A DNA stretch of 64,000 bases from Rubricoccus marinus (GCF_002257665.1 NZ_MQWB01000001.1:1273828-1337827), one strand, 5' to 3'. Positions 43,457 to 51,403 are shown, counted from the first letter of the stretch. A program made the numbers and translations. Notes: generated by a model from the letters alone, not told the origin.

Positions 43457-44614
43457 ATGCGCATTCTTTTCCTCGCCAATACCGACTGGTACCTGTACAA
43501 CTTCCGTCAGGACCTCGCGCACGCGTTGCGCGTGGCGGGCCACGAAGTGGTGATGGCGGCGCCGCGCGGGGAGTTCGCCAAGCGGCTGGAAGCCGACGGG
43601 TACGAGTTTCGGGCCGTCGAGATCTCACGCCAGGGGCTTAACCCAGTCTCGGAGTTCGCGGCCGTCCGGCGTCTGGAAGCGCTCTACCGCGAGGTGCAGC
43701 CCGACATGGTGCATCACTTCACGCTCAAAGCTGTCGTGCTGGGATCGCTCGCCGCCCGCCGCGCCGGAATTGAGCACGTCATCAACGCCATCGCGGGGCT
43801 GGGCTACGCGTTTAGCGGCGACGGCCTGAAAGCCCGCACCATCCGCCGAGGCCTGTTGCCCGTCCTGCGCCGCGCCCTCGCAGGCAGCAACGTCGTCTTC
43901 CAGAACCCCGACGATCAAGCCACGCTCCGGGCCTCTGGCGTGCTAGAGGACGTGCCCAACCACCTCATCAAGGGCTCCGGCGTGGACATCTCCGCGTTCG
44001 CAATGACGCCTGAGCCCGAGGGCGACCCGGTGGTGATGCTGCCGGGACGGATGCTCTGGAGCAAAGGTGTCGGCACGTTTGCGGGCGCCGCCGAGCGCGT
44101 CCGGTTTCACCTGCCTCTGGCTCGGTTCGTCCTCGTGGGATCGCTGGACGAGGAGCACCCGGACGCGGTCACGCGCGAGGACATGGAGCGGATCACCGGC
44201 TCCGGCCACGTGGAGTGGTGGGGCTTCCAGGAGGCGATGAACGCGACGCTGCAGCAGGCCCACGTGGTCTGCCTTCCGTCTCGCTACGGCGAGGGCGTGC
44301 CGCGTGTCCTCATCGAGGCCGCTGCCATTGGCCGCCCCCTCGTGGGAACAGACATCCCGGGCTGCCGCGAGATCGTGATCGACCACAAAACGGGTCTGCT
44401 CGTGCGCCCGCGCGACGCCACGGCGCTCTCGGAGGCGCTGCTCGAACTCCTGCGGGACCGGGACCTCCGGCGCAGGATGGCCGCGAACGCCCGCGCTCTC
44501 GCCGTCCGCCGCTTTTCGACCACGACCGTGATCGAGGAGACGTTTGAGGTCTACCGGAAGACCGCCCCGGGCTTTCTCACCAGCGTCTCCGCGTCGCCAG
44601 AGGCCGTATCCTAG
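43457..44614 (+). CDS. Glycosyltransferase family 4 protein
   Basis: A 385-residue GT-B enzyme. It begins MRILFLANTDWYLYNFRQDLAHAL, and FTLKAVVLGSLAARRAGIEHVINAIAGLGYAFSG is typical of the family that includes PglA/WbaP-neighbourhood N-acetylgalactosaminyl transferases. The C-terminal donor domain has MLPGRMLWSKGVGTF, FVLVGSLDEEHPDAV and CLPSRYGEGVPRVLIEAAAIGRPLVGTD. The start is the ATG at 43457. It ends 21 bases before the exosortase start, so these two are probably co-transcribed. The sugar donor is unknown. Confidence 0.9.
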   Translation: MRILFLANTDWYLYNFRQDLAHALRVAGHEVVMAAPRGEFAKRLEADGYEFRAVEISRQGLNPVSEFAAVRRLEALYREVQPDMVHHFTLKAVVLGSLAARRAGIEHVINAIAGLGYAFSGDGLKARTIRRGLLPVLRRALAGSNVVFQNPDDQATLRASGVLEDVPNHLIKGSGVDISAFAMTPEPEGDPVVMLPGRMLWSKGVGTFAGAAERVRFHLPLARFVLVGSLDEEHPDAVTREDMERITGSGHVEWWGFQEAMNATLQQAHVVCLPSRYGEGVPRVLIEAAAIGRPLVGTDIPGCREIVIDHKTGLLVRPRDATALSEALLELLRDRDLRRRMAANARALAVRRFSTTTVIEETFEVYRKTAPGFLTSVSASPEAVS

Positions 44615-44635
44615 CGCTTCGCAACCGCTGACCGC

Positions 44636-45226
44636 GTGGACGCCGCCCGACAGATTCTCGCCACTCACCGCTCGCTGTCCATCTTCCTCGCGAAGATGGT
44701 GGCCTGCTACGCGGTTTGGTTCGTGGTCTACGACCTCTGGCTGCTGCCCGATGGCCGCCTGGACACGTGGCTCTCGCACAGCGTCGCCAGCATGACCGCA
44801 GGCGTGCTGCACCCGTTCTACGACACCGCGTTCGCGGACGGTCGGGTGGTCTGGATCACGCGCGAGTCTGGCGTCAACATCGCCAACGGGTGCAACGGGC
44901 TCTCTGCGCTGAGCCTGTTTATCGGCTTCGTGACTGCGTACCCCGGCTCGTGGGCACGCCGCGCGCTGTTCATCCCGCTCGGCGTCCTCGCGCTGATCGT
45001 GACCAATGTGCTGCGCTGCGCGATCCTGCTAATGGTCTCGCATCACATCCCGTCCATGTTCGACTCGGTCCACGGCTTCCATGCGCTGTTCGTGTTCTAC
45101 GTTGTGATCTTCCTCTTGTGGGTGGTGTGGGCGCACTGGGGCGAGCCCAAGGCCGATGGTGGGGACGGCGGGGCCTCTGGCGAGCCGCCCACGCCCTCGG
45201 GCTCGCCCGCTCTGGCAACGGCATGA
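44636..45226 (+). CDS. Exosortase/archaeosortase family protein
   Basis: A 196-residue integral membrane protein of the exosortase family, which cleaves C-terminal sorting signals and attaches exported proteins to an envelope carrier. The catalytic set is visible: Cys86 in NGCNGLSALSLF, Arg127 in VTNVLRCAILL and His149 in VHGFHALFVFY, each at the outer edge of a helix. The length is that of the short single-domain Bacteroidota types (XrtF/XrtX-like), not of the long EpsI fusion. The GTG at 44636 is the start. Its stop overlaps the ATG of the next gene. Placement in an exopolysaccharide locus is normal for this family; the small PID-CTERM-like protein at 34.2 kb is a likely substrate. Confidence 0.88.
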   Translation: MDAARQILATHRSLSIFLAKMVACYAVWFVVYDLWLLPDGRLDTWLSHSVASMTAGVLHPFYDTAFADGRVVWITRESGVNIANGCNGLSALSLFIGFVTAYPGSWARRALFIPLGVLALIVTNVLRCAILLMVSHHIPSMFDSVHGFHALFVFYVVIFLLWVVWAHWGEPKADGGDGGASGEPPTPSGSPALATA

Positions 45227-45798
45227 CGCCACGCCAGAGGCTGAACGTGTTCCGTCGTACCGTTGAGCGGCACCCGCGCCTGTGGGGGCTGCTGTTCGCG
45301 GGGCTACTGTTCGTGAGCTACCTCGTGGCCATCCGCCCCGCGCGCGAGGTGTTCGCGCAGCACGTGGCCTATCCCGTGTTCGCGGCCATCGACACGCCGC
45401 GCAGCCGGGCGTTCGACGTGGTGCAGCCAGAGCGCCGCGCCGAGGCGGTTTTCGTGCTACCACGCGGCGAGGAGTTGGACCCCAACATTGAGGGCATCGT
45501 GTGGGCGGCCCCGGCCGGGATCATCTTTCTGCTTCCGGCCATGTTCCTGATCGTGGCCTTCCCGACGCGCCCATACTGGCTCTACCTCCTGGCCTACCAC
45601 GCCGTGCTCGGGCTGGGGACGGTCGCGCTGTTCGCGCTCGCCATCGGCTGGTTCGCGTCGTTTTTCGACGTGCACGAGTTCGCGCGGACCTACGTCAGCG
45701 AGGGCGTGAGCCTGACTGTCCCGCTGCTGCTGTTCCTCGCGGGCAAGGCGCAGGAGATTCGCGCGGAGGACGGGCAGGCAGTGGGGAGCGGCCAGTAG
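45223..45798 (+). CDS. Exosortase-associated membrane protein
   Basis: A 191-residue protein with a basic N-terminus and about four membrane helices (LWGLLFAGLLFVSYLVAI near 20-38, then GIIFLLPAMFLIVAF, AYHAVLGLGTVALFALAIGWF and VSLTVPLLLFLAG). Between the first two helices lies a soluble stretch of about 60 residues (HVAYPVFAAIDTPRSRAFDV). It overlaps the exosortase gene by 4 bases (ATGA), which ties its function to it. Bacteroidota exosortases often have such a partner protein, but I cannot place this one in a named family from sequence alone. Confidence 0.75.
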   Translation: MTPRQRLNVFRRTVERHPRLWGLLFAGLLFVSYLVAIRPAREVFAQHVAYPVFAAIDTPRSRAFDVVQPERRAEAVFVLPRGEELDPNIEGIVWAAPAGIIFLLPAMFLIVAFPTRPYWLYLLAYHAVLGLGTVALFALAIGWFASFFDVHEFARTYVSEGVSLTVPLLLFLAGKAQEIRAEDGQAVGSGQ

Positions 45799-45811
45799 CC
45801 AGTGGCGAGTG

Positions 45812-45829
45812 TCCTCTGGCGCCAGAGGA
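45812..45829. repeat. Inverted pair, variant of the nine-base word
   Basis: TCCTCTGGCGCCAGAGGA, a perfect 18-bp palindrome that lacks the outer G/C of the standard word, 14 bases after the exosortase-partner stop. Confidence 0.8.
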
Positions 45830-45962
45830 TGTCAGCGAGTAACAGTGACGAACAGGCACGCCCCAGTTCGGAACCGGCCGGCAGCGGTCCGTCCGGATAC
45901 TCTTACGCATAACGCAGTACGCATCACCCCCGGAGGCCAGAGGCCCACGCAACCGCGATCTT

Positions 45963-46000
45963 CCCGTACCCCGTACCCCGTACCCCGTACCCCGTACCCC
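45963..46000 (+). repeat. 7-bp tandem repeat immediately before wecB
   Basis: Five perfect copies of CCCGTAC plus CCC, ending on the base before the wecB ATG and occupying the place of the ribosome-binding site. The frame through it is open, so a longer wecB product starting upstream cannot be excluded. The rest of the 202-base gap holds TACGCAT-type short repeats but no gene. Confidence 0.95.
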
Positions 46001-47089
46001 ATGACCATCCTCTCTGTTGTCGGTGCCCGGCCCAACTTCATGAAGGTGGGGCCCGTTCACGAGGCGCTCGTCGCCAGAGGCGCGCGGTCCGTGGTGGTCC
46101 ACACCGGGCAGCACTACGACGAGCGGATGAGCGGCGTCTTTTTCCGCGACCTCGGCCTGCCTGAGCCGGAGCATTATCTCGGCGTCGGCGGCGGCAGCCA
46201 CGCCGAGCAGACGGCGCGCGTGATGCTGGCGTTCGAGTCCGTGTTGCAGGAGGTGGCGCCCCAGGCCGTCGTCGTCGTGGGCGACGTGAACTCCACGCTG
46301 GCGACGGCGCTCGTGGCGGCCAAGCGGCACGTGCCTCTGGCGCACGTGGAAGCCGGGCTCCGCTCGGGTGACAGGGAGATGCCCGAGGAGCAGAACCGCA
46401 TCTGCGTGGACCACCTCGCCGACCGGCTCTACGTGACGGAGCAGAGCGGGCTGGACAACCTCGCGCGTGAGGGCATCGACGAGGCGCGCGTGGCCTTTGT
46501 GGGCAACGTGATGATCGACACGCTGCTCAAGCACCGGCCCGCGGCTCGCCAGAGGCCTCTGGCGGTCGACGTGGGCGAAGCGCCCTACGCGCTCGTGACG
46601 ATGCACCGGCCGCGCAACGTGGACCGCGCCGAGCCCCTGGCGGAGGTGGTGCGGATCGTGGAGGCGTTGGCCGAGCGGCTTCGCGTCGTCCTCCCGCTGC
46701 ACCCGCGCACGCGCCAGAGGCTGGAGGCGAACGGGCTGCTGGCACGGCTGAAGGCCGCCTCTGGCGTGCACCTCATCGCGCCGCAGGGCTACCTGGACTT
46801 CCTCGCGCTCATGGACCGTGCGGCGGTGGTCGTCACGGACTCCGGCGGGATTCAGGAGGAGACGACGGCGCTAGGCGTGCCGTGCCTCACGCTGCGGCCG
46901 AGCACGGAGCGGCCGAGCACCGTCGAGATCGGGACGAACACGCTGCTGCCTCTGGCGGAAGCGGAGGTCGCCAGAGGCGTCGACGCGATCCTCGCGGGGG
47001 AGGGCAAGGTGGGCGAGGTTCCGCCGCTGTGGGACGGACACGCGGGGGCTCGCATCGCGGACGACCTGATGATGTGGTGCAAAGGCTGA
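46001..47089 (+). CDS. wecB: UDP-N-acetylglucosamine 2-epimerase (non-hydrolysing)
   Basis: A 362-residue GT-B-fold epimerase making UDP-ManNAc from UDP-GlcNAc. Motifs: VVGARPNFMKVGPVHEAL, VVHTGQHYDERMSGVFF, VVGDVNSTLATALVA, HVEAGLRSGDREMPEEQNRICVDH and TDSGGIQEETTALGVPCLTLRPSTERP; all expected catalytic Asp, Glu and His segments are present. ManNAc residues are common in exopolysaccharides and fit the locus. The ATG at 46001 matches the family start. The ATG directly follows a 7-bp tandem repeat, and no Shine-Dalgarno sequence is visible. Confidence 0.95.
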   Translation: MTILSVVGARPNFMKVGPVHEALVARGARSVVVHTGQHYDERMSGVFFRDLGLPEPEHYLGVGGGSHAEQTARVMLAFESVLQEVAPQAVVVVGDVNSTLATALVAAKRHVPLAHVEAGLRSGDREMPEEQNRICVDHLADRLYVTEQSGLDNLAREGIDEARVAFVGNVMIDTLLKHRPAARQRPLAVDVGEAPYALVTMHRPRNVDRAEPLAEVVRIVEALAERLRVVLPLHPRTRQRLEANGLLARLKAASGVHLIAPQGYLDFLALMDRAAVVVTDSGGIQEETTALGVPCLTLRPSTERPSTVEIGTNTLLPLAEAEVARGVDAILAGEGKVGEVPPLWDGHAGARIADDLMMWCKG

Positions 47090-47109
47090 GACCTCTGGCG
47101 CCAGAGGTC
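47090..47109. repeat. Inverted pair, variant of the nine-base word, after wecB
   Basis: GACCTCTGGCGCCAGAGGTC, a perfect 20-bp palindrome starting on the base after the wecB stop codon. Confidence 0.85.
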
Positions 47110-47187
47110 CGGCGTGTGTACGCGGCGCGGTGTAGCGCGACGCCAGAGGGGCGTTGTTAGGGGGGACGTGCGCGAGTAGTATGGGTC

Positions 47188-47912
47188 ATGCGGCGTCGGG
47201 ATTATCTGGCGTGGCGCGCACTAATGCTTGTTCTGTGGCCTCCCGCATCGCTGCTCTTCGTGGGAACTGACCTATACACTTTCGCTGAACGCCGCCGCTC
47301 AGCCCGCCAGTGGGGGCGGGCCGAGCCACTCGTGCCAAACCCGTTCCGGGAAGACGAGGAGTGGATGGCAATCGTCCAGCAGACGCCGGGGTGGGAAGCC
47401 AACTACCCAGCGCTCGTCCGCGAGACGATCTATGACGGACGGAACCGCGATCTGTACGACGCCCTCGCTTTCGGTGTCGTGGCTGGCGGTCAGTACCTTA
47501 TCGAGCCGGTCGCCCAGCCCCGGGGCCTCCCCGATGACGTGACGAATGAGACGCGGGCGGAGGCGGAGTACCAAAGAAACGACGCCTTCGGGTGGAGTTG
47601 GCTCATGGTCCACGAGATCGAGGCCTACGATTGGGACCGCGAGGTGATCGAGACCACCTCCCGCTGCATGGCGCTTGAGCCCGGCGGCGAGGCGCGAGGC
47701 TGGCGGACGGTCGGGGTCCCACCTGAGGGCGCCGATTGGGAGAAGTCGGGAGACTCCCAAACGACGCAGTTCGGAGCCGTATCCAGGATTTCGCCCACCC
47801 GACCGCCCGAACGTACCGTGAGTCCTGTCGGCACTTCCTCGAGGTCTCGGTCCCTCGTCTTCGGTCATACGGTCCGCCTGATGAGGTCCGCGTTGTTCTC
47901 TGGTTCAACTAG
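47188..47912 (+). pseudogene. Unknown protein, probable frameshift, cassette-like
   Basis: The first frame gives about 180 good residues: an N-terminal membrane segment (ALMLVLWPPASLLFVG), then a soluble part with FREDEEWMAIVQQTPGWEANYPALVRETIYD. After about 47727 this frame turns into low-complexity Ser/Arg/Thr sequence, while another frame gives VRSRIQDFAHPTARTYRESCRHFLEV and ends RSYGPPDEVRVVLWFN at TAG 47910-47912. The span is 725 bases, two above a multiple of three, so one lost base explains it; a likely spot is the C run near 47756. The corrected stop lies 11 bases before an attC-like site, as in integron cassettes. The nine-base word is absent. No family recognised. Confidence 0.6.
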
Positions 47913-47923
47913 CTGTCATTCCG

Positions 47924-48056
47924 GCCACAGAACCCACCGCTGCAGGCCGACCCCAAGCGCGAGCGCGCTCGCTCTGGCCGTGACATCGGCTTGTCCTGCG
48001 CTTCGCCCCACCCGCCAGCCCTCAGCTTGGGGCGGCTGAGCGGTCCACTGTTAGGC
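47924..48056 (+). other. attC-like integron recombination site
   Basis: A 133-base imperfect dyad. The left arm ACCGCTGCAGGCCGACCCC (from 47935) pairs with the right arm GGGGCGGCTGAGCGGT (48029-48044) with three unpaired bases on the left strand, as in attC sites. The right end is GTTAGGC (48050-48056), a perfect core. The matching left core is degenerate (GCCACAG). A 66-base variable middle separates the arms. The next gene starts 14 bases after the core, typical for a cassette. Confidence 0.55.
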
Positions 48057-48070
48057 GGCCCGAACAATCA

Positions 48071-48448
48071 ATGCGACTAGGCAGCTATCTCTTAGGCGGT
48101 TTCACCTTCGTGACGGTCGCGGTCTCCCTGAAGGCGCTTTTATACCTCGTCGGATTGAGCGTCGCGGGCGTCAACTTCGGGGTGGCATTGTTCCTAGCTC
48201 TTGTAGCCGTAGCTGTTCGAATGGATCGGTTGACCGCTGATCCACCCCAGTTTGTCGGTATCCGGCTTGGGATCGTGTTCGTGGTGTGCACTCTCGCGTC
48301 CAACGCGGCATTCGAACTCTTTCCTGTAGATCTCAGCATCTCATGGCCTGCAGCTGTATTGGCTGCAGCCACCTTGTTTGTAGTGACTCCGTTTCTATGG
48401 AGGACTGTTTGGGGTGAGGTCGTGAAAGACCGCCAGCGAGCCGCCTAA
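48071..48448 (+). CDS. Small membrane protein of unknown function, cassette-like
   Basis: A 125-residue protein with four predicted membrane segments: LGGFTFVTVAVSLKALLYLVG, then VALFLALVAVAV, LGIVFVVCTLASNAAF and SWPAAVLAAATLFVVTPFL. No family recognised. It starts 14 bases after the GTTAGGC core of the attC-like site, and its stop TAA lies within GCCTAAC (48443-48449), the canonical left core of an attC site. This is the standard build of an integron gene cassette. The gene contains no copy of the nine-base word and is less GC-rich than its surroundings. Confidence 0.7.
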   Translation: MRLGSYLLGGFTFVTVAVSLKALLYLVGLSVAGVNFGVALFLALVAVAVRMDRLTADPPQFVGIRLGIVFVVCTLASNAAFELFPVDLSISWPAAVLAAATLFVVTPFLWRTVWGEVVKDRQRAA

Positions 48449-48480
48449 CTCGCCGCTGCAGTCTGACAGCACGCCGCGGC
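48443..48480 (+). other. Truncated attC-like half-site
   Basis: GCCTAACTCGCCGCTGCAG starts at 48443 and has the form of the left half of an attC site (left core, then CGCTGCAG as in the site upstream). No GTTAGGC-type right core follows; the sequence runs into a palindrome of the nine-base word. Confidence 0.45.
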
Positions 48481-48490
48481 GTCTTCAATC

Positions 48491-48508
48491 CGCCAGAGGC
48501 CTCTGGCG
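48491..48508. repeat. Inverted pair of the nine-base word
   Basis: CGCCAGAGGCCTCTGGCG at the junction where the attC-like half-site ends and ordinary chromosomal sequence resumes; TACGTTG, a promoter-like word, follows at 48518. Confidence 0.85.
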
Positions 48509-48574
48509 TCGCGGCCGTACGTTGCGCGCTCCCGCCCCTCGCTCGGTCGCGCCGCGTCTGGGCGCCAAATCGGT

Positions 48575-49108
48575 ATGCTGCTTCGGTCCTGTACACTGAT
48601 CTTTCTGACCGGCATCTTGGTCGCAGGGTGTACTCAGGTGGTCCCAAACGGCACGAGTAGAGCGGAGCCTTTCCAGGCAACCGCCCCCTCTATACTCAGA
48701 GCGCTGGAAGCTCGAGATCTCTCGATGGCCGTAGACGTGACGACTGCTTTCATCGACGAGGACGGCGTGAGCCGCCGATACCGACTCCCGGAGATTGAGG
48801 CCGATTTTGGCTTCCCGCCGCTTGCCTACGCTCTGCTAGAGGGGTCTGAACTTACCGTTACGGCGGTGATTGGAAGTGAGGGGCGCGTCTCATCCGCTGA
48901 GTTTGAGTGGGGCCCCCCGGTACGGGGAGTCGACACCACAGCCGTCTCGCTGAGGGAGGCGAAAACAGAGACGGAGCACGCTTTCTTGGCTGCGCTTCGC
49001 CTGAACCCGCTCGTGAAAGAAGATGGTGGCGCTACGTACCCGTACAGGCCGCGCACGATCGTACTGGCCGTGAGGGGGAGAAGACATCCTCAGTTGGTGA
49101 CGCACTAG
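48575..49108 (+). CDS. Lipoprotein of unknown function
   Basis: A 177-residue protein with a lipoprotein signal (MLLRSCTLIFLTGILVAGC, lipobox VAGC at residues 16-19). The mature part contains VDVTTAFIDEDGVSRRYRLPEIEADFGFPPLAY and ELTVTAVIGSEGRVSSAEFEW, compatible with a TonB-C-like or other small beta domain, but no family can be named. It has no copy of the nine-base word. It is preceded by a palindrome and a TACGTTG promoter-like word 50 bases before its ATG. It may be a third acquired gene, although no attC-like site follows it. Confidence 0.7.
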   Translation: MLLRSCTLIFLTGILVAGCTQVVPNGTSRAEPFQATAPSILRALEARDLSMAVDVTTAFIDEDGVSRRYRLPEIEADFGFPPLAYALLEGSELTVTAVIGSEGRVSSAEFEWGPPVRGVDTTAVSLREAKTETEHAFLAALRLNPLVKEDGGATYPYRPRTIVLAVRGRRHPQLVTH

Positions 49109-49174
49109 AAAACGCGCCAGCCAGAGGCACCGCCCGCGCCTGCAGGACGGACGCACGCCCCGGCTCGGCGCGTT

Positions 49175-49192
49175 CGCCAGAGGCCTCTGGCG
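49175..49192. repeat. Inverted pair of the nine-base word
   Basis: CGCCAGAGGCCTCTGGCG followed by CCGTACATTC. The arrangement and some of the next 50 bases resemble the sequence after the palindrome at 48491, so the two gaps may share an origin. Confidence 0.85.
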
Positions 49193-49298
49193 GCCCAGCC
49201 GTACATTCCTCGCCCTTCCCTCTACGCTCGCCGCGTGCTGCGGGCGAAACACCTCCTGGTACACCACCCGAGCAGACTCCAACTCGGGCCTCGATCCA

Positions 49299-49502
49299 AT
49301 GAGCGAACGTCTTCTCGCACGTCTCCTAGCAGGGCTCGGTCTCGGAGCCGTTGGACTGATCAGCTTCCTCGGCTCAGGGTGGGCAGAGGCCGGGATCGCC
49401 GAGCGCGTGGCGTTTTTCGTGGCACTGGCGGTTGCAGCGGTCGGGATCGGGCTTGACATCACGCTCCGTCGCAGGCAGATCAGCGGCGGCGGGCCGGTGT
49501 AG
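49299..49502 (+). CDS. Small two-helix membrane protein
   Basis: A 67-residue protein with two hydrophobic segments (LLAGLGLGAVGLISFLG and VAFFVALAVAAVGIGLDI) and a basic tail (TLRRRQISGGGPV). No family recognised. It starts with ATG at 49299 and lies in the same run of small unknown genes as the preceding lipoprotein, with no copy of the nine-base word inside. The coding assignment rests on the clean hydrophobic pattern and the absence of a better frame; a chance frame is possible. Confidence 0.5.
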   Translation: MSERLLARLLAGLGLGAVGLISFLGSGWAEAGIAERVAFFVALAVAAVGIGLDITLRRRQISGGGPV

Positions 49503-49598
49503 CCCGCCGCTGGAGGCCTCTGGCGGACGGGGGCAGCACTCGGCTTGAGAGGCTCCCACGCGCCTGCCGCCAGAGGTCTCCGCTCGGCACTCGGGCGT

Positions 49599-50642
49599 CT
49601 AGCTGAGCTCGTCGGGTCCGACCCGGACGACGAGCTTGCCGAAGTTGCGGCCTTCGAGCATCCCAGTGAGGCCCTCGCCGGCGTTCTCCAACCCGTCGAT
49701 CACGTCCTCGCGGTAGTGCAGCTTGCCCTGGGCTACCCACGGGCCGACAGCCTCCAAGAACTCGCCGTAGCGGTGGCCGTAGTCGTCAAAGACGATGAAG
49801 CCCTGCATGCGGATGCGCTTCTTGAGCAACGCGCCCGTCAGGACCGACATCCGGTCCGGTCCGGGGGGAAGCTCCGTGGCGTTGTAGTTCGCGATAAGCC
49901 CGCACAGCGGGATGCGCGCCTTCGGGTTGAGCAGCGGCAGCACGGCGTCGAAGACCTTGCCGCCCACGTTCTCGAAGTACACGTCGATGCCGTCCGGGCA
50001 CGCGGCGGCCAACCGCTCGGGGAGGTCGTCTTCCTTGTGATCGAGGCATGCATCGAAGCCCAACGTCTCCACCACGTAGTCGCACTTCTCGGAGCCGCCG
50101 GCGATGCCGACGACGTGGCAGCCCAGCTCTTTCGCGACCTGACCCACGACGGAGCCGACCGCGCCAGAGGCCGCGGCGACGACGATGGTCTCGCCCGCCT
50201 TCGGCTGGCCGATGTCGGTCAGGCCCATGTAGGCGGTAAAGCCGGGCATCCCGAGGATGCCGAGCGCCCAGGAGGGCTGCATCTTCGTCGCGTCGAGCTT
50301 GCTCAGGCCCTTTCCGTCAGATACGGCGTAGTCCTGCCAGCCGGCGAAGCCCAGCACCCAGTCGCCTGCGGCGTACTCCGGGTGGCGCGACTCCTGCACG
50401 CGGCACACGGTGCCGCCGACCATGAGGCCGTCGATCTCGACCGGCGCCGCGTAGGAGGGGGCGTCGCTGATGCGCCCGCGCATGTAAGGGTCGAGCGACA
50501 GGTAGACCGTGCGCAGGAGGACCTGGCCGTCTTCGAGCGACGGGATGGGTTCTCTCTCAAGGCGGAAGGTGTCCGGCGTGGGCGCGCCTACGGGCCGCGA
50601 TGCGAGAACGACGCGGCGGTTGGTGTCGATGGTCTGGGACAT
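49599..50642 (-). CDS. NADP-dependent oxidoreductase (MDR, CurA/LTB4DH type)
   Basis: A 347-residue zinc-free medium-chain reductase of the leukotriene-B4-dehydrogenase/CurA group. Features: LSLDPYMRGRISDAPSYAAPVEIDGLMVGGTV near residues 50-80, LGMPGFTAYMGL near 130, the NADP-binding AAASGAVGSVVGQVAKELG near 155 and VYFENVGGKVFDAVLPLLN near 225. Such enzymes reduce double bonds of alpha,beta-unsaturated ketones and aldehydes. It starts with ATG at 50642 and lies opposite to the small unknown genes. The 193 bases upstream hold a palindrome of the nine-base word and no other clear feature. Confidence 0.93.
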   Translation of the reverse strand: MSQTIDTNRRVVLASRPVGAPTPDTFRLEREPIPSLEDGQVLLRTVYLSLDPYMRGRISDAPSYAAPVEIDGLMVGGTVCRVQESRHPEYAAGDWVLGFAGWQDYAVSDGKGLSKLDATKMQPSWALGILGMPGFTAYMGLTDIGQPKAGETIVVAAASGAVGSVVGQVAKELGCHVVGIAGGSEKCDYVVETLGFDACLDHKEDDLPERLAAACPDGIDVYFENVGGKVFDAVLPLLNPKARIPLCGLIANYNATELPPGPDRMSVLTGALLKKRIRMQGFIVFDDYGHRYGEFLEAVGPWVAQGKLHYREDVIDGLENAGEGLTGMLEGRNFGKLVVRVGPDELS

Positions 50643-50818
50643 GTGGAAGGTGGGAAGCGGATCCCGGCGTGTGTTGATGGCGCGGACGGGGCGCCGCGCA
50701 CGGGCGTTCCCCCTGGAAGCGCATCCAGTTTCCCTCCTCCAAATCTTGCTGGCCGCCCCACCTACCGCGCAGAGATCTCCGCCTCTGGCGCACAGAAAGA
50801 GGCTAGTCGCGGCATGTT

Positions 50819-50834
50819 GCCAGAGGCCTCTGGC
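50819..50834. repeat. Inverted pair of the nine-base word after purE
   Basis: GCCAGAGGCCTCTGGC, ending 1 base before the purE stop on the minus strand. Confidence 0.85.
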
Positions 50835-50835
50835 G

Positions 50836-51351
50836 TCAGGACCGCGGCTCCGTGAGCGCGCCGTGTTGCCGCACGCGGTCGTCCATGCCCGCGACGAGGT
50901 CCTTCAACTCGCGCTTGTACGCGTCTAGGCGCGTCGCCAGAGGCTCGTCGGCCGTCGCGAGGATCTGGACGGCCAGCAGCCCGGCGTTTTTGGCTCCGCC
51001 GATGGCGACCGTCGCGACCGGCACGCCGCCGGGCATCTGCACGATGGAGAGCAGCGAGTCCATGCCGTCCAGCGCGCGCGTTTGGACGGGAACGCCGATA
51101 ACGGGCAGCGTCGTGCTCGCGGCGATCATGCCCGGCAGGTGCGCCGCGCCGCCGGCGCCAGCGATGATGGTTTTGAGCCCGCGCTCGCGCGCCAAAAGCG
51201 CGTAGCCCGTCATGGCCTCTGGCGTGCGGTGGGCCGAGAGCACGCGGCACTCGAAGGGGACGTCGAACTGGGTCAGGATCTCCGCGGCGGCCTCCATCGT
51301 CGGCCAGTCCGACTCGGAGCCCATCGCGATGCCGACGAGGGGATCGGGCAC
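50836..51351 (-). CDS. purE: N5-carboxyaminoimidazole ribonucleotide mutase (PurE)
   Basis: A 171-residue class I PurE of the purine pathway, which converts N5-CAIR to CAIR. Motifs: [21 protein letters not shown] (phosphate and substrate binding, residues 6-26), VLSAHRTPE (catalytic His region, about 43) and [26 protein letters not shown] near 72. The GTG at 51351 is the start, since the frame upstream is filler; a TAGCTTC element lies 22 bases before it. Its partner purK is not adjacent here but 2.8 kb away on the same strand. Confidence 0.94.
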   Translation of the reverse strand: MPDPLVGIAMGSESDWPTMEAAAEILTQFDVPFECRVLSAHRTPEAMTGYALLARERGLKTIIAGAGGAAHLPGMIAASTTLPVIGVPVQTRALDGMDSLLSIVQMPGGVPVATVAIGGAKNAGLLAVQILATADEPLATRLDAYKRELKDLVAGMDDRVRQHGALTEPRS

Positions 51352-51373
51352 GGGAAGTGGGGGCGGTGTGCCG

Positions 51374-51380
51374 GAAGCTA
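51374..51380 (-). promoter_or_regulatory. TAGCTTC promoter element, purE
   Basis: TAGCTTC on the minus strand, 22 bases before the purE GTG. Confidence 0.45.
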
Positions 51381-51403
51381 GCGTGCCCGGGAGTCCGCGC
51401 GTG

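Noticed and set aside
47156-47162. GTTAGGG as the attC or attI core before the first cassette
   Set aside because: The last base should be C or T and no pairing arms were found around it.
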